Assembly: GCA_023375785.1 (NCBI GenBank)
Contig: SZWC01000562.1
Coordinates: 12,490-33,853 of the forward strand
DNA length: 21,364 nucleotides
Origin: Penium margaritaceum
Taxonomy: Eukaryota; Streptophyta; Zygnematophyceae; Desmidiales; Peniaceae
Direction: 5' to 3'
How positions within the stretch are numbered: the first letter of the stretch is position 1; the number at the start of each line of letters is the position of its first letter. Under the pieces are notes generated by a model. The model was not told the origin of the DNA, did no database searches, and saw only the letters and a program-made list of their open reading frames with translations. This document shows, piece after piece, positions 9,381 to 18,429 of this stretch. A program made the position numbers and the translations under genes.

Positions 9381-10095
9381 TAACGATCCCACACAGCTGG
9401 GGGAGACAATGGATGTGACCCTGTACCTCCGTCTCATCGGATCTCTGATGTACCAGGCCACTACCACACGTCCTGACATCGCATTTTCCTTCAACCTCCT
9501 TGCCCAGTTTTCGTAGGCTCCACGTGCTAGAGCCCTTCACGCGGCTGTGCGAGTGGTGCGGTACGTGGTCTCCACACCGTACCTCGGACTCTGTTTTCGC
9601 CGGCAGTGTTTGGTGGTCCTTGACGGCTACACCGACAACGACGGGGCCTGGAGCCCAGATGGACGCAGTTGCACCGTTTATGTGTTCTTGCTTGGTGGGA
9701 CCACTGTGTCCTGGCGCATTGGGAAGCAGGACTGCATTGCACGTAGCCCATCGGAGGCAGAGTGCGTTGCTCTGGGTGCAGGGGCTGCTGAGGCGGTATG
9801 GCTGTAGTGCCTGTTCCATGAGCTTGGCCAGTCAGTACCCGCTATTGTGCTTCGCTGCGTCAACCAAAGTGCTCTTGCCATTGCGGAGACCTCTGGTGTC
9901 TTTCATGCTCGCACGAAGCACATTGCGGTTGAGCACCACTTCGTGCGTGATCTGGTGGAGCGACACGTGATCTCTGTCATTTGGGTTGGCACTAACATAC
10001 AGCGTGCTGACTTCTTGACGAAGGCACTAGCACGCAGAAAGTTCCTGGTGGCCTTTCGTTTTGTTGGACTTCGTCCCTTGCCTGAGAGTGGTTGA
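9381..10095 (+). pseudogene. Element 1 RNase H region
   Basis: RNase H removes the RNA strand during cDNA synthesis. After a one-base frame change the homology continues with YLRLIGSLMYQATTTRPDIAF, then GYTDND (Asp 9634-9636), SPSEAE (Glu 9754-9756), and RTKHIAVEHHFVRD...ADFLTKAL near the end, with the natural stop at 10093-10095. TAG stops lie at 9514, where relatives usually read FSQAP, and at 9805 (WL-stop-CLFHEL). The catalytic Asp expected in the CDNQSA motif is Val here (GTC at 9859-9861), so RNase H would be inactive even if the stops were read through. Confidence 0.9.
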
Positions 10096-10195
10096 TTGTT
10101 GGGTGTGTCCGTGTCTGTGTCACATTTGACGTTGCACTTCTTTTTGTACTTGTCTCAGTTCTGCACGTGTATGGACATGCGTACCATCGGGTCAT
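10096..10195 (+). other. Element 1 3' untranslated segment
   Basis: About 100 bases between the RNase H stop and the polypurine tract. It is rich in GTGT-type sequence. No gene is seen. Confidence 0.6.
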
Positions 10196-10202
10196 GGGGG
10201 AG
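10196..10202 (+). other. Polypurine tract
   Basis: The purine run GGGGGAG directly abuts the right LTR. It is the expected primer site for plus-strand cDNA synthesis, being left over when RNase H removes the rest of the RNA. Its position fixes the start of the right LTR at 10203. Confidence 0.85.
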
Positions 10203-10841
10203 TGTTGTGATTTGTGACGTTCTTGTCGACCTGTACAGTTTACTGTGACCACTCGGCCATGTCCATACTCATGCGGATCCCTGATGCGGACCTTGGAGGC
10301 ACCGGTGCGTCATCTGGTGGCGGACTACCATCCTGGAGCTGACTGACGATCGTTCCAGGGCTCCGGATATTACCCGGGACCTCCTGTAGTTTTTCTGCAG
10401 CACAGAAGAGTTTATCGGTGGACTGTACGTGGGCCCAATTTGCATGTTTTTGTATTGTGTGTCCACCGTTTGATGCCGGATGCACTCATGTGACCAGTCG
10501 TAGTGTCCAGCTTTTGATTCTGCACGTCTAGGTTGAGACGGTGTAGCCTTCTGATATGTCTGCGCGGAGTTACGGCCAAAACAGTGGTTTTGGGCCGGTT
10601 TTAGGACAGATCTTGCACCGTGCGACACCCGCCGTGCGCCGCAGCAGGTACTTATGCCATGGACCTGTCATTTTTCATCTCTCTCTGCAAATGCTATTGA
10701 AGCATCCTGACACTTTGCCTTGTGTCTCCTAGCCAGACCCTTGCCGGTGTGTGCACGACTTATGACTGTCGTCACCGTCTGACCAGGCACTGACACCTAG
10801 TCAGGGGCTATGCTGCTGGGAAGCTTCCACGCATCTTTTCA
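10203..10841 (+). repeat. Right (3') LTR of element 1
   Basis: Begins TGTTGTGATTTG and ends CTTTTCA; about 90% identical to 3148-3793 by eye, with a few small indels (T-run, CT-run, a CCG deletion). The base after it belongs to a truncated RNase H gene on the opposite strand (element 2). Confidence 0.93.
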
Positions 10842-11297
10842 GTTAGAGCAAGAATGCACGAGAGTTGTATCTCCCTTTGCCACCGAATCCTGCACATAGA
10901 TTTGCCATATCTTGATGTGCTCAGTCCTCCTATGTAGCATCGAATTCTAGGTGAGGCTGATTGCAGTCATGTTATCCACATTGATTATTGTCGGCTTCTC
11001 TTGTGGCATCCCGACCTCCTTTAGAAGCCGTCACAGCCACAGAACTTCTTTTGTGGCTTCCTCCAGCGTGATGTACTCCCCTTGGTGCTTAAGAGTGCCA
11101 CACAATGGTGTTTCCTACATGCCCATTAAACTATTGCATCACCAAGCACAAACACGTACCCCGATGTTGATTTTCTGTCATTCATTTCACCAGCCCACTC
11201 TTCATCAGAGTAGCTGACCAACTCGAGGAAATCATCTCGCGCTCCCCCTCCAAACACGATTCGTGAGTGCTCTTTCACCTTGAGGTGGCGTGTTGTG
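10842..11297 (-). pseudogene. Element 2 RNase H fragment
   Basis: Minus-strand homology reads RHLKVKEHS, VFGGG, then SYSDEEWAGEMNDRKSTSGYVF (first catalytic Asp), then STKGEYITLEEATKEVLWL (Glu region), INVDNMTAISL (the Asp-Asn motif kept), and RRTEHIKIWQIYVQDSVAKGDTTLVHS. Homology ends there, about 10-20 residues before the expected ADILTK motif, at the boundary with element 1. At least two in-frame TAG codons interrupt it (one after LWL, one after AISLT). Confidence 0.85.
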
Positions 11298-12080
11298 ATT
11301 TGGGAATGCACTGTCTCAATGATATTTGTTGTGACCTCTCAGCTGGTGTACATGCTTGTGCACACGACTAAGTCGGTGGACGTTGACGATGGTGGGCACT
11401 GAGCGACGGAGGGGATGTTGCATCTTTGTGAGTGGCGTGGCTTCCTTCTCCTTGTGTGGAATCTCCCACTTGGTAGCAGTGTGTATCCAGCTCCATCGGC
11501 AGCAGCCACCGTCACTCATGTCACCGACAGTAATAGGCGGCTGCTCTGAGTACCATAGGGTTTGCACAGGTTCAGGAAACCATAGCTCTTGTGTGTGATT
11601 TTTTTAGCTAATTTTGACTGCACGACTGCGTTTGCAGCGTGCATACATTGGTATGGTCCAGTTTTGAGGAAAAATGAACGATCCCCGGGTTTGGGGCTGT
11701 CGGTCCTCCGGCTTGGCTCACCGAGAAAACCCCACAAGCCAAAAAACAGTGCATTTTCCTGATTGGTTTGTAGAGTGGGTAACACCTCACATAGGTGAGG
11801 GCCTACGTTAGTGTTGGAGGGATCTCTCACCAAACCTCATTCTTACTATCAATTCAGTCATTGTTTCCTTCTAGTTGTAGTTTTGGAGCTAACTCTGGCG
11901 CGTGTACTTCTGAGTAACAAACCAAAGCTCTCAGATTTAGACTCTAGTGCAACAGACAAGGAGGGCAGCAGAACCGCTGTTGCTCTGCATTAGCGGTAGC
12001 GACAAGCAACGAGCGTGGGTTCCCGCACGCTACATGAACAACGCTGCTGCCTCAACTTGCGTACTAGATCGGTTCCCTTT
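11298..12080. other. Insertion of about 780 bp within element 2
   Basis: Element 2 RT ends in SLHWQEAKE at about 12081 and resumes with RHLK at about 11290; in related elements these segments are only a few codons apart. The DNA between has no recognisable copia homology. The longest open frame (11516-11833, reverse) has no motif I know. The edges show short GGGAA/TTCCC complementarity but no convincing target duplication. It may be a small non-autonomous element, a solo LTR fragment (a TG-starting stretch at 11813 is preceded by GTTAG) or filler DNA. Confidence 0.55.
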
Positions 12081-12840
12081 CCTTCGCCTCTTGCCAATGC
12101 AGGGACCCCTGGTCACCAACATAACAGCTCACTTTGCCCTCCGCAAAAGCCACTTCGTACAGTGTTGCCGGCATAGCATACATGATGCTGACAAACGCAG
12201 ACTGGTACGGAACGCCTGCCATCTCCTCCTTGTCATCCGTGCTTGGGCCCATGCTTGAGCTCAACTCACACATCATGGTCATGGGTGTGTCAATGGGGTT
12301 GCACTCCTCCATTTTGTAGCGGTGGAGCACCTCTTGCACGTACTTTGCCTGCCCAATCTCCAGCGTGTATCCATTGTGGCCCCTCTTGATAGTAGTACTC
12401 AAGACTGCCCACATCAGTCATTTTGAACCGACCTTGTCCATGTCACCATTGAGGAATGCAGTTTTCATGTCCATATGGTGGACCTGATAGTCCCGTGCCG
12501 CCACCACTCAGAAGATGGTGCGAATGGAGGCAAACTTCACGGTTGCAGAGGTTTTGTCATAATGTTTGCCGTTCCGCTAAGAGTATCCCTTTACCACAAG
12601 GTGCGCCTTGTGCCACTCGACCTTCCCCTCCTTGGCGAGCTTCTTCTTGAATATCCACTTGGAGCGAATGACTTTCTTACCCTCCGGTTTGTTGTTGAGT
12701 TCCCAACTGTCTTTCTCGTCATTCGAGGCAAGCTAAAATTTTGTAGCTCCCTACCATTCTTTCCCATCCTTCTGTTACAGCGTTTCCTCAACGGTCTTGG
12801 GCTCCTCTTGCACAAAGAATGCTCAAGAAAACCCGGTCTA
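12081..12840 (-). pseudogene. Element 2 reverse transcriptase with deleted catalytic core
   Basis: Minus-strand homology begins with a conserved entry segment (DSWELNNKPEGKKVIRSKW, then KAHLVVKGYS), continues to HHMDMKTAFLNGDMDK near 12445, then jumps directly to FKMTDVGSLEYY and, after a frameshift, to TIKRGHNGYTLEIGQAKYVQEVL and VPYQSAFVSIMYAMPATLYEVAF. The part that should separate NGDMD from KMTD, about 115 residues including SLYGLKQ and the YVDD box, is absent. The deletion removes two of the three catalytic aspartates, so this RT is irreversibly dead. Stops and frame changes add to this. Confidence 0.85.
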
Positions 12841-13260
12841 GATTCTCTCCAAGGCATCATAACATTTCTTTGTACTCCTTGCACATCCGCTTCTCCAAGG
12901 GTTTCTGCTGTTACAACCATTCCTACTGCTGTTACTACCTCCTCGCAACATTACTTTCACCTCTAGCCTGGTCTCCCTCTTTCGGGACCGTAAAGACACA
13001 GGCTCACTCCCGGCCTCTTGGTTCAAATCTACAGCTGACGGCACTTCGGGCTCATCATCTGACTCGGCTAAATCTAAATCAGCAGCTCCTACATCCCCAG
13101 GATGGTTCCTGCCAGTTGGAGCCACTCGGACGTCACCCTCTTTCACGTCCACCTGCCTCTCCCCCTCAAGGAGTGGCAGCCATTCCCCTCTCTTGAAAAT
13201 ACCCACATCCTTTTCTGTCGAACATGTGTCCTCTTCAAATGTGACTTCGTGGCTCTTCAC
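12841..13260 (-). pseudogene. Element 2 integrase-RT linker
   Basis: An open reverse frame (MKSHEVTFEEDTC onward) rich in Glu/Asp and Arg. It corresponds to the variable segment between integrase and RT; the VTFEED wording matches the segment that follows the integrase tail in many plant copia elements. It has no catalytic motif. Confidence 0.65.
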
Positions 13261-14208
13261 AATCTGCTAGCTCCGCCAGTCAAAGAGCTCGTACACCTTG
13301 ATGCGTCTCTCATACCCGATGAAGATACACGAGCGAGTCTGCTAGTCCAACTTGTTGCGCCCCTCTTGTGCCTAAACAACAGCATATGCAATATAGCCAA
13401 ACATACCGAGGTGAGCCACAGTTGGCTTCCTACCACTCCAGACCTCTTGAAGAATATTCCACACATTGGATTCCGTGTCTTTCGATGGCTTTGTCACCGC
13501 CATGTTAATGATGTACACTGTAGTCCGCACCGCCTTGCCCCAATATTCTTGTGCATGATAGGCATCACTCATCATGGACCTGACCACATTGAGAATGGTG
13601 TGGTTTTCCCTCCCGGTGACGCCGTTCAGCTTCAAAGATTATATCATAGTTTCTTGGCAAGCAATCCCTTTGCTCTTCATCCATGCTGAGCAGCCCTCAT
13701 GCCCGCCGCCATTGTCGCTCCAAAATGCCTTTGCCTTTAACTCCATTTTCCGCTCTACTAAGTCAACGAACGCTTGCATACATTATAGAATATCACTCAT
13801 TTTCTTGATGTTGGAGAGATATAGTTTACCACTTTGGTCATCAATGAAGGTGACGAAGTAGCGAGTCCCACCAATGGAGGGTTCAAATGGTCTACACACA
13901 TCTGTGTCCACCACCACCAACTTTGCCAATGCATGCACTCCCTTGCCATTAAACGACTACAGTGTCACCTTGCCGACCACGTAGGGCTCGCACGTGGCAC
14001 TCTTGGTTGCATCTAGGCCCTTGACCTCAAAGCACCGTACCACTTCCTTTGTTTCCATGTCCATCACGGTTGTGGTATGAGCAACGGCACTACATGTCCA
14101 TGTCCCTGCCCTCCTTCCTTGCAAGGTGGACGATGACATATCATGCATGACTACTGAGGATTTTGGCACGAAGCAGGTACAAGTCGACGTCTCGCTTTCT
14201 ACTTGCAA
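13261..14208 (-). pseudogene. Element 2 integrase
   Basis: Minus-strand homology includes a remnant of the zinc domain (SATCEPYVVGK, the second Cys of CX2C changed to Tyr), VVVDTDVCRPFEPSIGG with the first catalytic Asp, FVTFIDDQSGK, FWSDNGGGHEG with the second Asp, then NGVTGRENHTILNVVRSM, where the expected catalytic Glu of NGVxER is Gly. It continues with QEYWGKAVRTTVYIINM and WSGRKPTVAHLGMFGYIAY. Several frame breaks and stops lie between these pieces. Loss of the Glu makes it catalytically dead. Confidence 0.87.
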
Positions 14209-14532
14209 TCACCTCGCCATCTCCATCCTTTCTTATGATGGCCTCTTTCTTGTTGAAGAGCACCTCGAGCCCCTTATTGGTAAGGATGCCCACAAACAAC
14301 AGATTTTCCCTGAAGTTGGATCAATGGAGCACATGGTGAATTGTGCTCATGATAGTATTTCCATACACATCCACCTTGATTTGAATGTTTCCTTCACATG
14401 TGGCCAACTATGTTTATTGTTGGCCATTGTCATGTGCCACTCCAAGACATTGTAGGTGAACAATGTGGCCCGCTTGCATTGCGTACTGTGGCCCGATCCG
14501 ATGTCAATCACAGTGACTCTTGGAACTTTCAA
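14209..14532 (-). pseudogene. Element 2 protease remnant
   Basis: The reverse frame contains VIDIGSGHSTQCKRATLFTY followed by NVLEWHMTMANNKHSW. The latter resembles the segment after the protease active site in copia elements. The active-site DSG triplet is disturbed (DIGSG). The position between gag and integrase supports the call. Confidence 0.6.
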
Positions 14533-14544
14533 GTCAGTGGACTA

Positions 14545-15340
14545 TTACGCCATCATCGTGTGGTCATCCTTCTTTCCAGCATTCCCCGGCTGGTCCAACT
14601 TGTTGGAAACATTACGTGCGTAGTGACTTTCTTGGCCACACTTGTAGCACTCCCCTTTCTTTCCACTTTTCTTGGTATCCTGCTTGGCACCCTTCCCCTT
14701 CTTGCCTCTTTCGCTACCTTGAGAGCGGACATCATAAACGGAACTCAACGTTACCCAGTTCTCTCTCCCACCAAACTGCATCCATTCATTACACAAGAAC
14801 TCAGCCACCTTGGGAGGTTTCAGCTCATCGGTGGGCCAGCCGTCAACGATGGTGATCATGGGACTCCAACTGACGAGAAAATCCAGGAGGATGATCATTT
14901 ATCGAAACCGAGGGTCAGCCTTCCACCCACTAGGTACACAATCAAATTAAGGGACTCAATCTGCTGCAAGATCTCCATGATTTTGGCTCGGAGGATGACA
15001 AGCCTCTTGAAGACAAAGAGTTGGTTAGCGAGGTTGTTGGACTGGTAGATGGATCAAAGTTTCTTCTACATCTCCATGATCTCTATGCATCCTTAAACGT
15101 GTGTTTTTTTTTCGGGAGAAAGCACCAACAAGAACAAATCAAGTGTTTTCTTGTTTTGCTTCTTGAACCTCTCCACTTTCTTCGGCGTGAAATTGTCTAG
15201 AGGGGTTATTTCTTCATCCTTGATGAGCTCAAGTAGACCCTAGTTGTCAAGGAAGACCTCAAATTGCCACCTCCACAAGGAGAAGCCTGTCTCATCAAAT
15301 TCGAGACGACTCTAGTGCTCTCTTGCTCGGTTGTTGCCAT
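14545..15340 (-). pseudogene. gag: Element 2 gag
   Basis: Starts at the minus-strand ATG at 15340 (MATTEQES, a common start in plant copia gag). After a frame change it gives FSLWRWQFEVFLDN, a stop, then GLLELIKDEEITPLDN and KKVERFKKQNKKTLDLFLL, the standard copia gag core. Further stops and shifts follow to about 14900. The end has a basic segment and a zinc knuckle at 14608-14649, CYKCGQESHYARN followed by Val, with the usual C-X2-C-X4-H-X4 spacing but the final Cys replaced by Val. Confidence 0.85.
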
Positions 15341-15449
15341 TGTGTATGGCGGTAGTGTGAAAGTTGTAGAGCTAAGCCCCTATAGGCACGTGAGCCCATA
15401 ACCCTTTATTGAAACTTATTGGACTAGAGGCACCCTCAAGAATACCTAT

Positions 15450-15466
15450 CTCTCACTGATACACAA
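15450..15466 (-). other. Degenerate primer-binding site of element 2
   Basis: On the minus strand TTGTGTATCAGTGAGAG resembles the initiator-tRNA primer site TTGGTATCAGAGC with small changes, and it follows a CA dinucleotide that would be the end of an LTR. It lies about 110 bases upstream of the gag ATG, a normal distance. Confidence 0.5.
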
Positions 15467-15620
15467 TGGTAGTTTTTGGAGAAGCCAATGGACAACCATG
15501 GTGAAGAGTGTGGAGCACAAGGATCATAGACTAGAAGGAGAAAAAACACGTCGCATTCATTAGAAATGAATCAAAAACAACTTCTTCAACCATCATAGTA
15601 GGATTACATCAGATCCGTTG
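15467..15620 (-). repeat. Probable partial 5' LTR of element 2
   Basis: Upstream of the degenerate primer site the minus strand ends in ACTACCA and contains ATTCATTTCTAATGAATG, an AT-rich inverted sequence like those seen near LTR 3' ends. The outer end cannot be fixed because no partner LTR is in the window, so the right coordinate is a guess. Confidence 0.35.
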
Positions 15621-16064
15621 AAGTATCCCTTGGTGGAGTCGTCCACCATGCCTTACACGCTAGGCCAGGGGAGGTGTTTCGATGACGACCTGTCAAAGAA
15701 CCCTTCTCTGGACCATAAGTCAAGAGGAGTTTGTCCTGGTCAAGGAGGAAACCCTGGTTGCCTCCTCTGTGGCCCTTCTGTATTTGGATCTTGTAGGAGT
15801 TTGAGCTCGGCTAAATTTCTGAAAACTTGATCAATTTGAGCTATTCAAAGATCCATCTTGCATGGAAGAACACAACAAATGTAAATCTAGAATCAGATGA
15901 GATTTTCAACCATCCCCTAGTGGTCAAAACAGGGAAGTTGACACTCATGGCAAGGGACATACAATGTCAACAACCTTGTCCTCTCGCACATTCCTCATGG
16001 GATCCATGCATGGGTTCATCATCAAACCCCTGGCCTTATCAACTTTAACTTCCTACTACGTCTT
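15621..16064 (+). other. Transition between elements 2 and 3; possible gag remnant
   Basis: No feature is secure. The frame from 15618 contains GQGGNPGCLLCGPSVFGSC, whose C-X2-C start suggests a decayed zinc knuckle, but the His is absent. This would fit the end of gag of element 3, which starts in earnest at about 16065. The earlier part of that gag is not found. Confidence 0.3.
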
Positions 16065-16451
16065 GTGATGTTGAGTTTGGCGTTTGAGTCCGGGGGTCAG
16101 AAGTGTGAGTCAGATGGATCCCTTCGGGGAGCGTCGTTGGGAAATCCAGATGTAGATGATTCATGGATTAAGGACTGGCAACATGCTACACATGCCCTTC
16201 TTTTGACACTTTGCTTGGGTCATGGATCACTCTGCTTTCCCTTTTCAAGAAGTTTTATTGCGTGTCATGTGTCGTCTCTCGCTCACCTGTCCCGTGGATT
16301 GTGGATCCTCAATTCAGGTAGTATCCATCACATGACTTCGTCTCATTTTTCATTTGTGTCCTTGGATCTGGTTGGTCATTTCTATTTCATGCACACCAGA
16401 TCTGGCCAAATGGTGCCTGTACAAGTGTTGGTATTGTGCAACTGCAGGTGA
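16065..16451 (+). pseudogene. Element 3 protease region
   Basis: The frame contains LWILNSGSIHHMTS, the counterpart of WIIDSGATHHMT in element 1, with the catalytic Asp replaced by Asn (AAT at 16311-16313). The upstream part (SWIKDWQHATHALL) corresponds to DWIHESHLCALRH in element 1. The frame ends at 16449-16451, after which homology shifts frame. A single GAT to AAT change explains the lost active site. Confidence 0.82.
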
Positions 16452-17806
16452 TGTATTCTTACCCGTTGTGCTGTTTGTGCCCGCACCTGAGATTTTGTTT
16501 TTTTCGCTTTCTACCCTCGAAGATCACAACATGGATTTTGTTCCATCTCATGATGTTGGAACTGTTTTGTTACATTCATCTGGTCCTGTTAATGTTTGTG
16601 GTCACTATTGTGAGAAATTATAGTATGTCCCATCATTTGTGCCAACTTAGCCGACTGATGCTGTCTCAAATATGCATTTCATGCCCTCACTCTTTCATGA
16701 GCACATGTCCTTGCTTCATCATCACCTTTGGCATCGAAACATCGTTTCTATTCACACCTTGCTACATCATAACTTTGGATTTATCCACTTCCCCTACTCC
16801 AAGTACTGTTGAATTCATGGACTGTGTCCAATGTAATATGCACCGCTCCCCTTTTCTTGTGTCCACATCTTATACCCATGAGCTTCTCATGCTTGTTCAT
16901 GCTGACGTCATGGGCTTACTTCCTGTCGAGTTCTTCCAGAACTATCATTATGTCCTCTGATTGACTGATGACTATTCTCGCTTCATTTGATCTTTTCAGT
17001 TTGTCTGAAGAGTGATTTTTTTCGCACAATTGAGTCTTACCTCTTCCAGACATAGCTTGCTTGTCAGTGCAAGCTTCAAGTCTTTTGTTTGGATGTAGTG
17101 GTGAGTTCATTGGTCTGAACCTCCATTTCCTCATGTCAGTTGGGGTCTGGTTTGGGTCTTGTGCCCCTTACCCTGCTCAATAGAATGTTGTATCTAAGAA
17201 TTGGATCCGTACTCTAGCTGATGGAGTTCACATGATGTTGGTACTGTTTGGCCTATGTGAAGCATTTTCTTACGAGGCCATGAAGTACATGAATTGGGTG
17301 TGGAACCAGGTTCCTCATACACCTCTTCCACACCACATTACTCCTTGCAAAATCTAGCATGGTTGTCGTACTGACTTGCACCTTGCGTGAGTTAAGGGAG
17401 CATTGCCATTATCTTACTTCCTAAGGAATTTTACAATGGGAAAGTTTTTCTTCATGACGGCAAGCATCCATTCCTCAGTGCCTCATCGCAACCTAAGGCT
17501 AAGCACTTTTTGGACCCTGACTCTTGGCGTGTCATTGATTCACGTGAAGCTCTCTTGTTTCAGAGCAAATTTAGTTGTAACAATGGCATTTGTGTCCCTT
17601 CTTTCACCCATGTTTCTTGCGTTGAGGGTACCTCATTGGCCGGGTGGCCCTCTGGAGCATTACCTCAATTGCACATGCCTCTAGTGTCATTTGCAAACAC
17701 ACCCATGTCCACTTCTTTTCCCATGCCTGCACCAAATACTCTCCTTAAAGTATCATATGCTACCACTACTTGTGTGTCTGCACCTGCATTAGCGCCAATG
17801 TTATAA
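16452..17806 (+). pseudogene. Element 3 integrase
   Basis: The pre-integrase zinc domain remains as HHHLWH and DCVQCNMHR, with the CX2C intact, unlike element 1. The first catalytic Asp is at 16904-16906 (LVHADVMGLLPVE). NYHYVL, then a TGA at 16958, and LTDDYSRF follow. The second Asp region reads FGCSGEF with the Asp lost or out of frame (about 17090-17110). The Glu region reads NVVSKNW with Glu changed to Lys (AAG at 17196-17198), preceded by a TAG at 17181 where relatives have Gln (TPQQN). The tail (MNWVWNQVPHTPLPHHITP, then DPDSWRVIDSREALLFQ) matches element 1. Inactive. Confidence 0.85.
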
Positions 17807-18429
17807 ACTACATCAGCACCTTCCACAGTGCCTGCATCATTCTATATTTAACTACATATGCCATCATCTCATGCTTCAGCATCGTCACCTGCATCCCATC
17901 CTACATCATCACCTGGTGCCACACCTGGATCACAGCCTCCATTATCGCGTTCATCATCACCTACATCATCGCTTGGCTCCTCATAAAAAATTTCTCCACT
18001 GTAGTCTGTCCACGTACAAGTCCCTCCAGCTGTGGACCAACAACGTGCTTCACCTTTGTTTTCCCCCGATTTGTCAAGAAGGAAACCTGGCGAGCCCCTT
18101 TGTCCATTACTGTCGCACTCCGTTCCCTCCAGTAGTCTTTCTATGTCCGCTCGTCCCTCTATCCCAGCTGCTACCCCTGCCACTTACCAGCATGCAGTTG
18201 CCACCATTCTGGATGTGCTTGGACTGTCCGCCATTGTTGTTTGGCCCAGCACAGCAGTTGGGTACTCTCTGATTGTGGATGAATTTTTGGTTGTATTGTA
18301 GCCACTGAATCTGTTCCTACCTCATGCCCTACCTCAGTTGCTTCTGCACTCACCTCTCGTGGCACCTTGGTGCTATTGCCTGATCTATACACAAACCACC
18401 AAGCTTGCTCCATTTTGGATGCAGACCTA
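17807..18429 (+). pseudogene. Element 3 integrase-RT linker
   Basis: Poorly conserved, rich in CATCA-type sequence giving His/Ile/Thr-rich frames. It sits where the Ser/Pro-rich linker lies in element 1. No motif is visible, and the long open frames in both directions look incidental. Confidence 0.55.

Larger units (their letters stand above)
3148..10841 (+). mobile_element. Ty1/copia LTR retrotransposon, element 1 (complete but decayed)
   Basis: A 7.69-kb element with two direct LTRs (3148-3793 and 10203-10841), a primer-binding site directly after the left LTR, a polypurine tract directly before the right LTR, and gag, protease, integrase, RT and RNase H in that order. Integrase before RT defines copia. 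Comparing the LTRs by eye I count about 64 differences in roughly 645 positions, so about 90% identity, which indicates an old insertion. The five bases outside the LTRs (GGTAA left, GTTAG right) match at only three positions, so there is no clean target-site duplication. The coding part has 10 in-frame stops, a further stop caused by a frameshift near 9366-9383, and two frame changes. It cannot make an intact polyprotein unless stops are read through. Confidence 0.95.
10842..15466 (-). mobile_element. Ty1/copia retrotransposon, element 2 (truncated, interrupted)
   Basis: Read on the minus strand this gives gag, protease, integrase, RT and RNase H in copia order, from a gag ATG at 15340 down to 10842. 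Its protein wording (for example QAKYVQEVL, EEWAGEMNDRKSTSGYVF, DEEITPLDN) belongs to a different copia lineage from elements 1 and 3. It is broken by stops and frameshifts, lacks the RT core, carries about 780 bp of unrelated DNA within the RT-RNase H region, and stops inside RNase H exactly where the right LTR of element 1 ends. I find no 3' LTR in the window. Confidence 0.88.

Noticed and set aside
11291..11302. TGTTGTGATTTG identical to the first 12 bases of the element 1 LTR
   Set aside because: Similarity stops immediately afterward, and the bases overlap element 2 RNase H coding; treated as chance.
11813..11990. Possible solo LTR (TG...CA with TTAG on both sides)
   Set aside because: The flanking match is only four bases and offset by one, and there is no partner LTR in the window; kept only as a remark on the insertion.
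17869..18272. Long frames on both strands rich in Asp/Gly (reverse) or His/Leu (forward)
   Set aside because: They arise from CATCA-type low-complexity sequence in the element 3 linker.
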